Assembly (NCBI GenBank): GCA_004028775.1 | Contig: RXGA01000004.1 | Span: 26,172 to 90,171, forward strand | Direction of reading: 5' to 3' | DNA from: Candidatus Methanosuratincola subterraneus | GTDB taxonomy: Archaea; Thermoproteota; Methanomethylicia; Methanomethylicales; Methanomethylicaceae | Length of the DNA stretch: 64,000 bases | Shown here: positions 33,519 through 43,077 of the stretch, piece after piece | Layout of the letters: each line of letters opens with the position of its first letter | How positions within the stretch are numbered: position 1 is the first letter of the stretch | Notes under the pieces: generated by a model | The model's input: only the letters and a program-made list of their open reading frames with translations | What the model was told of the DNA's origin: nothing | The model's database searches: none | Made by a program: the position numbers and the translations under genes

Positions 33519-33983
33519 CTAAAAGACGAGTCCAAGGAAAGTGACGAAAGCATAAATCATAAGCGCTGCCTCGACCACGCCAAAAGCTATTGCAGCCAAT
33601 GCCTTCTTCTTTTCAAGGCCGAATAGGTGCGCAACAAGACTCCCAGTCCAGGCGCCGCTTCCTGGAACCGGCACTGCGACGAACAGCATCACACCAAAAA
33701 AACCGTATCTATCGATCTTTTCCTTTGCCTTTCTCCTGAGGGACCCGATGTACCTCAAATAAAGTGACCTGAGCCAGCTGTTCTCAGAACGGGTGATGAT
33801 CAGTTGCTCTAACTTGGAGAGCACTAGTAGGAGAAATGGCACCGGCAGTATGTTGCCTGCTATGGACAGAAGGAGGACGCTGTTCGGCTCGATTCCTGCG
33901 AGAACCCCGTAGGGTATGGCGCCCCTGGACTCGACGACTGGTGACATCGCCAGTATGAAGGTGTAGACCTCAGGAGACAGCAT
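33519..33983 (-). CDS. Small multidrug-export-like membrane protein (COG2426)
   Basis: A 154-aa protein with four or so membrane helices. It shows the family features VVESRGAIPYGVLAG near the N-terminus and VPVPGSGAWTGSLVAHLFGLEKKKA. The annotation as a drug exporter is traditional; real substrates are unknown. It is convergent with the RGP-like gene, 21 bp apart. Confidence 0.85.
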   Translation of the reverse strand: MLSPEVYTFILAMSPVVESRGAIPYGVLAGIEPNSVLLLSIAGNILPVPFLLLVLSKLEQLIITRSENSWLRSLYLRYIGSLRRKAKEKIDRYGFFGVMLFVAVPVPGSGAWTGSLVAHLFGLEKKKALAAIAFGVVEAALMIYAFVTFLGLVF

Positions 33984-34083
33984 TCGAATTGGGCCCCTTC
34001 CCCTCCATCATGCCGGGAGTGTCTAAAGTTGTCTTTCAAGTATTTATATGGTTTGCCGCAAAGATCTCACTGGTGCTTTTTCT

Positions 34084-34830
34084 ATGAAGGGAGTAGTCCT
34101 TGCAGGCGGGTACGCGAAGCGTCTGTGGCCCCTCACACTCGACACCCCGAAACCACTCCTGCCGATCGGCGACGGGACAATAATTGACTTCATAATTGCA
34201 AAGCTGAGGCAGCTGGATCTTGAAGAGATTATAATATCCACAAACCAGCGGTTTGAAAGGCATTTCAACGAGTGGCTATCGAAAAGAGGGTACGCGAACG
34301 TCAGGGTCGTCCCTGAACCTTCGGAAAAGGAGGAAGAGAAGCTGGGGCCAACAAAAGCGCTTGAGCTTTTGGTCCGGGATTCTGGGGCGGACGACTACAT
34401 CATAACCGCTGGGGACAACCTCTTCTCGCTCGATCTCCGGAGCATGGTCAATTTCTACAACATGGTCAACTCGCCAGTTATAGCGCTCTACGAGATCGCA
34501 CGGAAGGAGGATGCCAGAAAGTATGCTTGCGTTTTAGTCGACGAAAACCTGATCGTCAGGAGATTCGAGGAGAAGCCTGAAAACCCGCCATGCTGCCTGG
34601 TCTCCACTGGGATCTACCTTCTCCCCTGGCGGTGCATCTCGCGGGTCAGCGAATACCTGAAAAGCGGGAACCCCCCTGACCCGATCGGGCGCTTCATCTG
34701 CTGGCTATCTGAGACCGAGAAGGTGTATGGCTTGAAGTTCACTGGATATTGGTATGATATTGGCTCGCTAGAGTCCTACAATGAAGCCAAGCAGGCATTC
34801 AAGGACCTCAAGTACGAGTCCTACGCTTGA
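34084..34830 (+). CDS. Sugar-1-phosphate nucleotidyltransferase
   Basis: A 248-aa NTP-transferase making an NDP-sugar. N-terminal motif GVVLAGGYAKRLWPLT, substrate motif TPKPLLPIGDG, metal-binding AGDNLFS, late KPENPP and GYWYDIGSLESY. The RmlA/GalU-like fold without a left-handed helix tail suggests a simple thymidylyl/uridylyl/guanylyltransferase. I start at ATG 34084 because the nucleotide-binding strand begins there; a longer frame exists to 34048. Neighbouring epimerase and RGP-like genes suggest a shared pathway. Confidence 0.9.
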   Translation: MKGVVLAGGYAKRLWPLTLDTPKPLLPIGDGTIIDFIIAKLRQLDLEEIIISTNQRFERHFNEWLSKRGYANVRVVPEPSEKEEEKLGPTKALELLVRDSGADDYIITAGDNLFSLDLRSMVNFYNMVNSPVIALYEIARKEDARKYACVLVDENLIVRRFEEKPENPPCCLVSTGIYLLPWRCISRVSEYLKSGNPPDPIGRFICWLSETEKVYGLKFTGYWYDIGSLESYNEAKQAFKDLKYESYA

Positions 34831-34885
34831 TTTTTTACTTTGTGAAAAGTTGGAATTTGAAAAATAAAATGCCCCTTTCCCGGAA

Positions 34886-35845
34886 TCATTTTGCGGGGAG
34901 AGGGCCAAGCGTCTTCACGAAGTATTCGAGGGTCTTCCTAATGCCATCTTTTATGCCGACCTTGGCCCTCCAGCCAAGCTCGATCTCAGCCTTGCTAACA
35001 TCTGGCTCCGTAAGCTCGACGTCCCCTGGCCAGGAAGTGCCTCCCCTTGGATGTACCTCCACGCCCTCCAGGCCCAGAACATCGAACATCATCTGGGCTA
35101 TCTGAAACACAGTGTATGATTCGCCAAGCCCGATGTTGTAAGCGTCGCCCGCGCACCTGGACCGCTCCGGAGCTGCCATGAAGGCATCTATGGCGTCATC
35201 TATGTAGAGGTAGTCCTTCTTCTGCTCCCCCGTGCCGAGTATCTCCAGCCTCCGCGTGTCCCTCAAGAGCTTCCTGTACAGGTCGAACATCAGGCCTTTG
35301 TTTGTCCTGGGGCCGTAGATGTTGAAGAGCCTGAGTATTACAGTGGGCACACCGAAGATCTCGCTGTACAGCCTGCAGTAGTCCTCAGCGGCTGCCTTCG
35401 AAGCCCCATAGAAGGAGCGGGGCACGAGCGGCTCGCTCTCTGGGGTTGGGATCTTCCTCGGCACACCATATACCACTGAGGATGAGGCGAAAACGACCTT
35501 GGCGCCGCATTCCTTGGCTGCCATGAGGACGTTGTGGGTTCCTGCGATGTTGACTTCGAGGTCAAGGGAGGGGTCCTCCGTGGACTTGGGGACGGATGAC
35601 TGTGCAGCTAGGTGGTACACGATCTCGCAGCCTCTGGTGGCCTCCAAGACCTTGCCGCCGTCCCTTATGTCCCCTTTCACAAATGTCGCCGCTCCTGACC
35701 TGAGGAGCCTGGAAACCCCTGATATGTCGCCCGCTGACAAGTCGTCCAAGATCTTTACGCTGGCGCCGTTTTCTATCAGCCTCTCGACAAGGTGCGTGCC
35801 TATGAACCCTGCGCCCCCTGTGACAAGGACCTGCACTCCAACCAC
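34886..35845 (-). CDS. NAD-dependent epimerase/dehydratase (UDP-glucose 4-epimerase-like)
   Basis: A 319-aa SDR protein. NAD-binding motif VTGGAGFIGTHL, HLAAQSSVPKS, the catalytic SFYGASKAAAEDY (YxxxK) and GPRTNKG match GalE-like nucleotide-sugar epimerases. It probably makes the epimeric sugar for surface glycans. Convergent with the nucleotidyltransferase (55 bp between). Confidence 0.9.
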   Translation of the reverse strand: MVGVQVLVTGGAGFIGTHLVERLIENGASVKILDDLSAGDISGVSRLLRSGAATFVKGDIRDGGKVLEATRGCEIVYHLAAQSSVPKSTEDPSLDLEVNIAGTHNVLMAAKECGAKVVFASSSVVYGVPRKIPTPESEPLVPRSFYGASKAAAEDYCRLYSEIFGVPTVILRLFNIYGPRTNKGLMFDLYRKLLRDTRRLEILGTGEQKKDYLYIDDAIDAFMAAPERSRCAGDAYNIGLGESYTVFQIAQMMFDVLGLEGVEVHPRGGTSWPGDVELTEPDVSKAEIELGWRAKVGIKDGIRKTLEYFVKTLGPLPAK

Positions 35846-35977
35846 CGCGATAACTTCGCATCCCCCAGTTAATAACGCTCACGCGCAGGATACACACAAA
35901 AGGTTCATTTTAATTACTAACGATTCATAAAGTATTAATCTGATTGGGCAGTCTATTAGCAGAGAAGAATTGAGGCG

Positions 35978-37159
35978 TTGGCATTGAGGTACTTCACGAG
36001 CCCGTACAACTTCATCCAGCCAGACGTCCGGCGCGTAAAGATATACGACACGACCCTAAGGGACGGCGAGCAGACTCCTGGAGTAAAGTTCTCGAAGGAG
36101 CAGAAAGTCGAGATAGCGAGGAAGCTCGACGAGCTCGGCGTCCATTCGATAGAGGCCGGCTTCCCCGTGATCTCGCAGTACGACGAGGATGCAGTGAAGG
36201 CTGTTGCGAACTCAAGGCTGGGGGCGCAGGTAATCTGCCTCTGCCGATCAAAGCAGAAGGACATTGACGCGGCGCTGCGGGCTGACGTGGACGGAGTCAT
36301 TGTCTTCCTCTCGGTCTCCGACTTGCACCTCAAGTACAAGCTCCACACAGATCTCCAGTCTTCGGTAAAGATGGCTTCTGAGGCCATAGAGTACGCGAAG
36401 GCACATGGCCTATTCGTCCAGCTCTCCGCAGAGGACGCGACGAGGACTTCCCTGGAGAACCTATTTGCCCTATTCAAGGCTGCAGAGGAGAGGAAGGCAG
36501 ACCGTCTGGGGATAGCGGATACCACTGGCTGCATCAGGCCGGAAGGGATGAAGTACCTGGTGGAGAGAGTAAGGAAGAACTTCAACATAGAGCTCTCAGT
36601 TCACTGCCACGACGACTTCGGACTGGCTGTAGCCAACTCCTTGGCGGCATACGAAGCTGGCATCGATGCGATATCCGTCTCCGTGAACGGGCTGGGGGAG
36701 CGGTGCGGCAACGCAGCTCTGGAAGAGGTTGTGATGGCTCTATACGCGCTTTACGGGGTTGACCTGGGCTTCAAGACCGAGGTCATCCAGGAGCTCTCGG
36801 AGATGGTGTCGAGGTTTTCGGGCGTCCCCATACCGATAAACAAGGCGATAGTCGGGTCGAACGCCTTCAGGCACGAGTCCGGGATCCACGTTGCGGCCGT
36901 GATCAAGTGCCCGTTCACCTACGAGTCCTATGAGCCGCAGATTGTCGGGCAAACCAGGCGCCTGACGTTCGGGAGGCATTCGGGAACAGAGGGGGTCAGG
37001 GAGAAGCTCAAGGCATGCAACTTCGAGATCTCGGAGGAGGAGCTTGCCGAAGTGATCAAGACGCTGAAGCACCTTCCGGTCGACTCCAAGCCGATAGACA
37101 ACGGAGAGCTCTGCGACTTCGTGAGCAGGGTTCTTCGGGAAAAGGGACTCAGGAAATGA
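35978..37159 (+). CDS. Homocitrate/isopropylmalate synthase-family enzyme (AksA candidate)
   Basis: A 393-aa acyltransferase of the HMGL-like family: [14 protein letters not shown] at the N-terminus, the metal-binding [12 protein letters not shown], and [15 protein letters not shown]. The C-terminal LeuA allosteric domain (about 120 aa) is absent, as in homocitrate synthases NifV/AksA. With mtxX coupled to it and a homoaconitase-like pair at 43682-45423, I favour AksA, which condenses acetyl-CoA with 2-oxoglutarate and longer acids toward coenzyme B. LeuA or CimA remain possible. TTG start. Confidence 0.75.
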   Translation: MALRYFTSPYNFIQPDVRRVKIYDTTLRDGEQTPGVKFSKEQKVEIARKLDELGVHSIEAGFPVISQYDEDAVKAVANSRLGAQVICLCRSKQKDIDAALRADVDGVIVFLSVSDLHLKYKLHTDLQSSVKMASEAIEYAKAHGLFVQLSAEDATRTSLENLFALFKAAEERKADRLGIADTTGCIRPEGMKYLVERVRKNFNIELSVHCHDDFGLAVANSLAAYEAGIDAISVSVNGLGERCGNAALEEVVMALYALYGVDLGFKTEVIQELSEMVSRFSGVPIPINKAIVGSNAFRHESGIHVAAVIKCPFTYESYEPQIVGQTRRLTFGRHSGTEGVREKLKACNFEISEEELAEVIKTLKHLPVDSKPIDNGELCDFVSRVLREKGLRK

Positions 37160-37989
37160 TCGGCAGCCTACTGATACACGAAATGGCGCTGAAGAGGAGG
37201 GCAAGGGTCGCGATAGGCTGCGACTTCTCCTCGAAGACCTCGCCTCTCCTCCTCAACTCTCTTCTCTTCGCGACTAGGGAGCGATATATTGAGCCCTTGC
37301 TGGTTGCCGATCGCCTGCCTGGGAACGAAGAGGACTCTGAAGGCGTTGTTGGGAACGAGATACCCGCGATCATTTCCCCATCGCCCTGGGAAGACCTCGT
37401 CCAACTCCTGAAGGGGGGCGTGGTCGACTCTGCAGTTAGGGGGAACCTGAGCTCGAGGAAGGTCGTCCCTGAGCTAAGAAGCGCATTCGGTTGCACCAAT
37501 CTCTGTAGGGCTTCGCTCCTTGAGGTCGAAGGGAGGCTGGTGATGCTAGCCCCTGTTGGCATAGACGAGGGCGACTCCCAAGGGGATCTGCTCAACGTTG
37601 TAGATGGGTGCAGTCGCCTGGCCTCAAGGTTGGGCATGCCCTTCAGGGTGGCAGCCATCTCAGGGGGGAGGCTCGAGGACAGGGGGAGATCCTCACGCGT
37701 AGACAGGATGCTTGATTCGTCTGATGCTCTAGTTGGAGCACTGAAATCGAAAGGGATCGATGCTGCCAATTTCGGGGTGGAGATTGAGCGGGCTGTCGAC
37801 GAGGGCTTTACTTTGATTCTCGCACCGGATGGGGTATTCGGGAACCTCATATTCAGGTCATTGGCGCTCGTGGGCAAGGTGCAAAGCTACGGGGCATGTG
37901 CCACAGCGCTGCCGAAGACCTTCATTGACACCTCGAGATCGAAGACCAGCTACCTGCTGCCATTGATCCTGGCAAGCGCCCTGGGTTAG
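37156..37989 (+). CDS. mtxX: Methanogenesis marker protein 4 (MtxX-like)
   Basis: A 277-aa protein. Its sequence follows the MtxX/Mmp4 pattern, distantly related to phosphate acetyl/butyryltransferases: VDSAVRGNLSSRKVVPEL, MLAPVGIDEGD, AISGGRLEDRGRSSRVDRML, LAPDGVFGNLIFRSL. The role is unknown, but it is a marker largely confined to methanogens and near relatives. ATG 37156 overlaps the stop of the AksA-like gene (ATGA), which suggests co-translation. I start here, where similarity begins. Confidence 0.8.
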   Translation: MIGSLLIHEMALKRRARVAIGCDFSSKTSPLLLNSLLFATRERYIEPLLVADRLPGNEEDSEGVVGNEIPAIISPSPWEDLVQLLKGGVVDSAVRGNLSSRKVVPELRSAFGCTNLCRASLLEVEGRLVMLAPVGIDEGDSQGDLLNVVDGCSRLASRLGMPFRVAAISGGRLEDRGRSSRVDRMLDSSDALVGALKSKGIDAANFGVEIERAVDEGFTLILAPDGVFGNLIFRSLALVGKVQSYGACATALPKTFIDTSRSKTSYLLPLILASALG

Positions 37990-38025
37990 CAAAAATGAAT
38001 ATGGAGCGAGTTCAGCAGCCGATCT

Positions 38026-40140
38026 TCACGTCCCTACAAGCTTCACCCCTGTGATTGCAGCAGCATCTGTGGTGATCGCCCTGAGGTCGTCCTTCTCCAG
38101 GCTCCTGATCGAGGTCTTCCCTGAGAGCTGGGTGAACATCTTTAGCTCCTCTATTATTGCCCTAAGATAGTTCTCAACCCTGGCTGCCATCTCCTCCACC
38201 TTGAGGCGCTTCCTGAGCACAGGGTCCTGCGTCGTGATCCCCCTCGGGCACCTTCCTGTTGAGCACAGCCCGCAGGTCCTGCAACCCATGGCTACCAGCA
38301 CTCCTGTCGAGATTGCGACTGCGTCTGCCCCCAAGGCAATGGCCTTCGCAATGTCAGCTCCATTCCTTATCCCCCCTGAGACCACTAGGCTTACCTTGTC
38401 CTTCATACCGAGCTCTCTGAGGCTCCTCTCCGCCTCAACGAGCGCAGGGAGCGTGGGCAAGCCGGCGTGCTCAATCACAATGTCCGGGGCAGCCCCAGTG
38501 CCGCCCTGTTTCCCGTCGATGACTACGACGTCCGCTCCCGCCTTGGCAGCTATCTTCACATCATCCCCGACCCTACCTGCTGAATACTTCACGATTATTG
38601 GGACTTTCCAGTCCGTGATCTCCCTGAGCTGCTCGATCTTCATCTTCAGGTCCTCCGGACCCACTATATCAAGGTGCCTGGCAGGGCTGATCGCATCCGA
38701 TCCTGGCGGCAAGCCCCTGACCTTGGCGACCTCTTCCGTTACCTTCTCGCCCATGAGCAGCCCGCCTTGCCCGCCTTTTGCGCCCTGCCCGATCTTGATC
38801 TCGACCGCATCGGCAGAGCGAAGATACTCAGCCGAGACCCCAAACCTCCCCGACGCGTACTGCGCAATGAGTATGGAGGCGAGCCCCCTCTCCTCCGGAA
38901 GCATGCCCCCCTCCCCGGTGTTTGTGGGGATCCCGACCCTTGAGGTTGCCATGACAACTGCGAGTTTAGCCTCCTTGCTCATCGCGCCGAACGACATCGC
39001 ACCCACCAGAATCGGCGCAGCCGCCCTCAGCGGTCTCTCAGCCCTCCCCTTGCCCAGCACTATCTCGGTCTCACACGGCTCCCTGTAATGGTCAATTGGC
39101 GGTCTGGAATTCTGAGCGCATAGGAACACCAGGTCGTCGAAGTGGGGGAACCTTTTCCATGCCCCCATGCCTCTTACTGGCGCCCTGCCTATTGCTGCCT
39201 TGATCTGGATCTCGTCGATTTCCCGCCTGCTCCAGGTTGATTTCCCTGTCTCTTGGACCGGGTAGACCCTCACTGCCCTCTGCCTGCAGTACTCGACGCA
39301 GGTCTCGCATCCGACGCATTCGAAATCGTTTATGGGTGCCATGTATCCTTGCTTGACCTCCTTGAACACCTGTTGAGGGCAAACTCTCGCGCAAACCCCG
39401 CATACCTCGCACGCCCCGTGGTCAATCTCCACCCTGTACCTGTTCCTTTCTCTCCTGACGTTCCAGATGCTCCCCTCCGACCTGCGGAAGTACCTCGGGT
39501 TTTCTGGTACGATCTTCCTCATTTTTGGAGCTGCAAGGCCGTAGTCCCTTAGAATTCTCTCGACATTCTCTAACTCGGCATCGCTCGCATCCTCGACCTT
39601 GGCGTTCTTCCCCAGCGCCGGCTCCGGTCCGGAGAAAAATATCTTTCCGCCCACCATCGATTCTCCGGCATTGTCTCCGAGCCTCCCCAGTGCTATGATC
39701 TCACCGCCCATCATGTAAAGCCCAGTCATTATTCCTGAGTCGCCCCCCACCACCACCAAACCATTTTTCATCAATGCGCCTACCCTGTCCCCGCAATCCC
39801 CCTTTACAACCAATCTCCCGCCGTACAGGCCCTGACCCGTGCCGTTCCCGGAGTGCCCCTCGACGACTATCTCGCCTGCGGTTATGTTGTCTCCTAAGAA
39901 CCAGCCAGCATTGCCCCTGATCCTGATTACTGGTCCGTTGATCATGGTTCCTGCAAAGTAGCCTACTGATCCTTCGATCTCCACCGTGCATCTCGAGCCG
40001 AGCCCGGCTGCAATGTGGTGCATCCCCTTCGGGTTTTCTATCAAAATGTGTTCTCCATCAGTAACCCCTTTCAGAGCAAGGTTGAGCTCCCTCACGCTCA
40101 TCCTGCTTGCATCTATTTCCTTCAGGCTATTTTCCAGCAA
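38026..40140 (-). CDS. Archaeal glutamate synthase: GXGXG - ferredoxin - FMN domains fused
   Basis: A 704-aa protein. Residues ~1-190 form the GXGXG beta-helix that ends bacterial GltB, here placed first. Two [4Fe-4S] motifs follow (CEVCGVCARVCP and CVGCETCVEYC, residues ~245-290). The FMN-barrel synthase domain comes last (VGAMSFGAMS, NTGEGG, GQGAKGGQGG, DGKQGGTGAAP) with a cysteine cluster CRTCGLCSTGRCP. It converts 2-oxoglutarate plus ammonia from the partner glutaminase into glutamate, with ferredoxin-like electron supply. It overlaps the amidotransferase gene by 19 bp. No NADPH subunit is near. Confidence 0.9.
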   Translation of the reverse strand: MLENSLKEIDASRMSVRELNLALKGVTDGEHILIENPKGMHHIAAGLGSRCTVEIEGSVGYFAGTMINGPVIRIRGNAGWFLGDNITAGEIVVEGHSGNGTGQGLYGGRLVVKGDCGDRVGALMKNGLVVVGGDSGIMTGLYMMGGEIIALGRLGDNAGESMVGGKIFFSGPEPALGKNAKVEDASDAELENVERILRDYGLAAPKMRKIVPENPRYFRRSEGSIWNVRRERNRYRVEIDHGACEVCGVCARVCPQQVFKEVKQGYMAPINDFECVGCETCVEYCRQRAVRVYPVQETGKSTWSRREIDEIQIKAAIGRAPVRGMGAWKRFPHFDDLVFLCAQNSRPPIDHYREPCETEIVLGKGRAERPLRAAAPILVGAMSFGAMSKEAKLAVVMATSRVGIPTNTGEGGMLPEERGLASILIAQYASGRFGVSAEYLRSADAVEIKIGQGAKGGQGGLLMGEKVTEEVAKVRGLPPGSDAISPARHLDIVGPEDLKMKIEQLREITDWKVPIIVKYSAGRVGDDVKIAAKAGADVVVIDGKQGGTGAAPDIVIEHAGLPTLPALVEAERSLRELGMKDKVSLVVSGGIRNGADIAKAIALGADAVAISTGVLVAMGCRTCGLCSTGRCPRGITTQDPVLRKRLKVEEMAARVENYLRAIIEELKMFTQLSGKTSIRSLEKDDLRAITTDAAAITGVKLVGT

Positions 40141-41033
40141 ATTACCTCCCCCGGTCTAACGTTTCTGATTATCCCTTTCCTGTTCAAGATGCGCAATGCA
40201 TTCTCCTCCGAGGCGACCGCCTTCATCTCCTCCGCATCAAGAATGACCATTGGTCTCAACCCAAGCTTGTCCCTTACCATTCCAAGCTCCTTCTCTGTCG
40301 AGAATATGTAGGAGAATGGACCGTCCAGTTCTTCAACAGATGCCTTCAGCGCATCGTAGAGCGAGTCACCGGCCTTAAGCCTGTCAATTATGTAATGCAC
40401 TATGAGCTCCGAGTCGTTCTCGGTTTGGAATTTGACCCCCTTCTGCTCGAGCTTCTCCCTGGTCTTCCAGTAATTCGTTATCTGCCCGTTGTGGACCAAG
40501 GCCACATCTATGTGGTCGAAAGACTGGAAGGGGTGGGCGTGGAAAAGGTCGACGCAGCTCTCGGTTGAGAACCTCACATGCCCGATGCCATGGCTGCCTA
40601 CGAAGCTACTTACATCAAAGTTCCTGTCCAGCTCCTCTACTGAGACTGTATCCTTTATTATGTCCATCTTCCTGCCTATGCTAAGTACCTTCGAGAGCTC
40701 AGTTTCATTTATGTTCTTGACCATCTGGGGCAAGTCTTTCTCCTGAGCCTTGACCGTGTACAGGTCGAAGCTGTACCCCCTTATGGAATTGAGCTTTATG
40801 TTCCTGATGTCGCCGCCGGCTCTGGCTATTGCTGATGAGATCTTGCTCAGCGCGCCTATCACATCCTTCGTGAAGACCCTTATCATGAACTCGTCGCCTG
40901 GCAGCTCTTCGCTCCGGTAGAGGGCGACACCTGCAGAGTCGAGCCCCCTGTGCTGAAGCCCCCCTAGCATCAGTGTTAGGAGGTGCCCTACATCCCCCCT
41001 CCCGTTAAGCAACACGCCTGCTATTCCGCACAT
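40122..41033 (-). CDS. Class II glutamine amidotransferase subunit of glutamate synthase
   Basis: A 303-aa N-terminal-nucleophile amidotransferase. The sequence begins MCGIAGV, so Cys2 becomes the catalytic residue after Met removal; LQHRGLDSAGVA, GIGHVRFST and VHNGQITNY complete the site. It releases ammonia from glutamine and passes it to the synthase subunit at 38026-40140, whose start lies inside this gene's end. PurF-like proteins share the domain, but the context decides. Confidence 0.9.
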   Translation of the reverse strand: MCGIAGVLLNGRGDVGHLLTLMLGGLQHRGLDSAGVALYRSEELPGDEFMIRVFTKDVIGALSKISSAIARAGGDIRNIKLNSIRGYSFDLYTVKAQEKDLPQMVKNINETELSKVLSIGRKMDIIKDTVSVEELDRNFDVSSFVGSHGIGHVRFSTESCVDLFHAHPFQSFDHIDVALVHNGQITNYWKTREKLEQKGVKFQTENDSELIVHYIIDRLKAGDSLYDALKASVEELDGPFSYIFSTEKELGMVRDKLGLRPMVILDAEEMKAVASEENALRILNRKGIIRNVRPGEVICWKIA

Positions 41034-41159
41034 GATCTATACCCCTTGTTTGGAAAACGGTAAGGCTCTACATTAAGAGGTTTAAAAATATAAACCTTTT
41101 CTTAAGTACAGTAAGTTTTTCGCTAAAAAAATAGAAATTATTAGAGGAATAATGCACGT

Positions 41160-41588
41160 TCAAGAAGCGCCCGCCTCTTTGGGTTTTTGTTCCTCGGGTC
41201 TCCAGGTGCGTTGGTTCGGTGCATGCTTGCTTGAGTACCTGCTCCAACCTCCCACCGCATCGGGCCCACGTTCGCCCGTCCTTATCCTGACGCACTCCTC
41301 CAGGGGGAGGATGAATATCTTGCCGTCCCCTATCTTGCCGGTTCTCGCTGCTTTGATTATCCCCTCGACGACAGTCTCCACGAAGTCGTCGTTGACCGCA
41401 ATCTCAAGCCGTAGCTTCGGCAAGAGGTAGACGTCTTTCTTCACCCCCCTGTAGCTCTCGACGTATCCCTTTGTCTCCCCGCACCCCTTTGCCTTGGTCA
41501 CGCTCATCCTGAATACTTCTCTGGAGTCCAGCTCCCTCTTTACGTCCTCGAGTTTTTCAGGCTTTATGTATGCTATCACCAGTTTCAT
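41160..41588 (-). CDS. glnK: P-II nitrogen regulatory protein
   Basis: A 142-aa P-II protein: MKLVIAYIKPEKLEDVK, T-loop GYVESYRGVKKDVY (with the Tyr used for modification in bacteria), GKIFILPLEECVRIRTGERG. The C-terminus is about 25 residues longer than usual and is hydrophilic. It senses ATP/ADP and 2-oxoglutarate and blocks Amt. I start at ATG 41588, nine bases after GAGG. The end of amt is 12 bp upstream, giving the classic amt-glnK pair. Confidence 0.94.
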   Translation of the reverse strand: MKLVIAYIKPEKLEDVKRELDSREVFRMSVTKAKGCGETKGYVESYRGVKKDVYLLPKLRLEIAVNDDFVETVVEGIIKAARTGKIGDGKIFILPLEECVRIRTGERGPDAVGGWSRYSSKHAPNQRTWRPEEQKPKEAGAS

Positions 41589-41599
41589 GCCATGTCGCC

Positions 41600-42928
41600 T
41601 CATGACGGAACTTCAAAGTCCGGATATGCGCTCATGCCGTGCTCAGAGATGTCCAAACCGATCGTCTCCTCCTCCTCGCTGACCCTCAATCCTATTGCAT
41701 AGTCAATGGCTTTGAAAGCGAGGTAAGACGTGCTGAAAGCAAATGCAAATATCGCACCGACCCCTGCCAATTGGATAGCCAGCTGTGAAGCCCCTCCGCC
41801 TAACAGGAGCCCGCTCACACCGCCCGAGAATGAGCTGTCGGCGAAGAGGCCGACCGCCAGCGCTCCGAAAGCTCCGCCAACTCCATGAACCGATACCGCT
41901 CCCACTGGGTCGTCGACCTTCAGGATCTTGTCGATGAACTCGACTGAGAATACGACGAGGATCCCGGCTATGCCGCCGATTGCCATTGCAGCCCCGGGGC
42001 TCACGCTGGCGCACCCTGCGGTTATTGCAACAAGACCCGCAAGGAGCCCGTTTATGGTCATGCCGATGTCGGGCTTCCCGATGTGGACCCAAGCAGTAAC
42101 CATTGCCGCCAGGGCGCCGGCTGCTGCTGCGATATTAGTAGTTATTGCTATGGTAGCGATGCTCGGAACCGTTGCAGCCGCAGTGCTCCCTGGGTTGAAC
42201 CCAAACCACCCGAACCAGAGCACCAGCACCCCGATTGTGGAGAGTGAGATGTTGTGTCCTGGTATAAGGTTGACCTTGCCGTCAGCGTACTTACCGATCC
42301 TGGGGCCCAGCACAATGGCACCTGCGAGTGCGGCCGCACCCCCGGTGAGGTGGACCACCGCGGATCCCGCAAAGTCTATCATCCCGATGCGCGCGAGGCA
42401 CCCCCCGCCCCAAACCCAGTGCGCCACGAGCGGGTATGTGATTGTGAGTATCGCCACTGTGAAGATTATGTAACCGATGAACTTTATCCTCTCGCCAACC
42501 GCGCCCGAGACTATTGTAGCCGCAGTTGCTGCGAACATGATTTGGAACAGGAAGTACGCATAAGATGTGACATTCGTGTTTGGCCATATGTCTAACGCGC
42601 TCAGATGCCCAAGCATTGCCAGATCGGTCGGGTTTCCCAGGAACCCAAGGATGTCCGCCCCGAATGCGAGGCTGAACCCAACAATGAAGAATGCCAACCC
42701 TCCGATGGCGGGCGTCACCAAGTTCTTCATGCATATGTTGCTGGTGTTCTTGGCCCTTTGCATGCCGCTCTCCAGCATCGCGAAGCCGAGATTCATGAAG
42801 AAGACGAGAAATGCGGCAACAAGTATCCATGTCGTGTCTATGGCATTCTCTATGCCGTACGTGGCCGAAAGCGCCCCACTCTGAACGCTCGAGTAAATCT
42901 GTGCCGAATTGGCATACACTATGTTCAT
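41600..42928 (-). CDS. amt: Ammonium transporter
   Basis: A 442-aa Amt/MEP/Rh channel with eleven predicted membrane segments. N-terminal YGIENAIDTTWILVAAFLVFFMNLGFAMLESG, VSVHGVGGAFGAL and a C-terminal cytoplasmic helix that binds GlnK are visible. Sites SAYAYFLFQIMFAA and HWVWGG fit the pore. It imports ammonium for the glutamate synthase encoded downstream. It diverges from the RHH gene with a 149-bp shared control region. GAGGAG lies before the start. Confidence 0.95.
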   Translation of the reverse strand: MNIVYANSAQIYSSVQSGALSATYGIENAIDTTWILVAAFLVFFMNLGFAMLESGMQRAKNTSNICMKNLVTPAIGGLAFFIVGFSLAFGADILGFLGNPTDLAMLGHLSALDIWPNTNVTSYAYFLFQIMFAATAATIVSGAVGERIKFIGYIIFTVAILTITYPLVAHWVWGGGCLARIGMIDFAGSAVVHLTGGAAALAGAIVLGPRIGKYADGKVNLIPGHNISLSTIGVLVLWFGWFGFNPGSTAAATVPSIATIAITTNIAAAAGALAAMVTAWVHIGKPDIGMTINGLLAGLVAITAGCASVSPGAAMAIGGIAGILVVFSVEFIDKILKVDDPVGAVSVHGVGGAFGALAVGLFADSSFSGGVSGLLLGGGASQLAIQLAGVGAIFAFAFSTSYLAFKAIDYAIGLRVSEEEETIGLDISEHGMSAYPDFEVPS

Positions 42929-43016
42929 ATCCGACTCCTCTTCTTGTACAAAATAGCAATAGTTCTAGGAATGGTATAAAAAATTATTTATTAAAACACT
43001 AGTTACGGTAATAAAA

Positions 43017-43053
43017 TTTCATATTTTTTATGAAAATGCAATAAAATATTTAT
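43017..43053 (+). promoter_or_regulatory. Inverted repeat and TATA box between amt and the RHH gene
   Basis: A perfect inverted repeat TTTCATA-(5)-TATGAAA occupies 43017-43035. The TATA-like AAATATTTA at 43045-43053 lies about 25 bp before the RHH gene's ATG (43078), so that transcript is probably leaderless. The repeat just upstream of the TATA suits a dimeric regulator such as the RHH protein. Regulatory role is inferred. Confidence 0.5.
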
Positions 43054-43077
43054 CTGACCCGCCCATCTCTTTTTGGT

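Noticed and set aside
38201..39088. Plus-strand ORF of 295 codons
   Set aside because: Antisense of the glutamate synthase FMN domain; Ser/Pro/Ala-rich shadow text.
40122..41033. Amidophosphoribosyltransferase PurF
   Set aside because: The phosphoribosyltransferase domain is absent and the gene overlaps the glutamate synthase gene.
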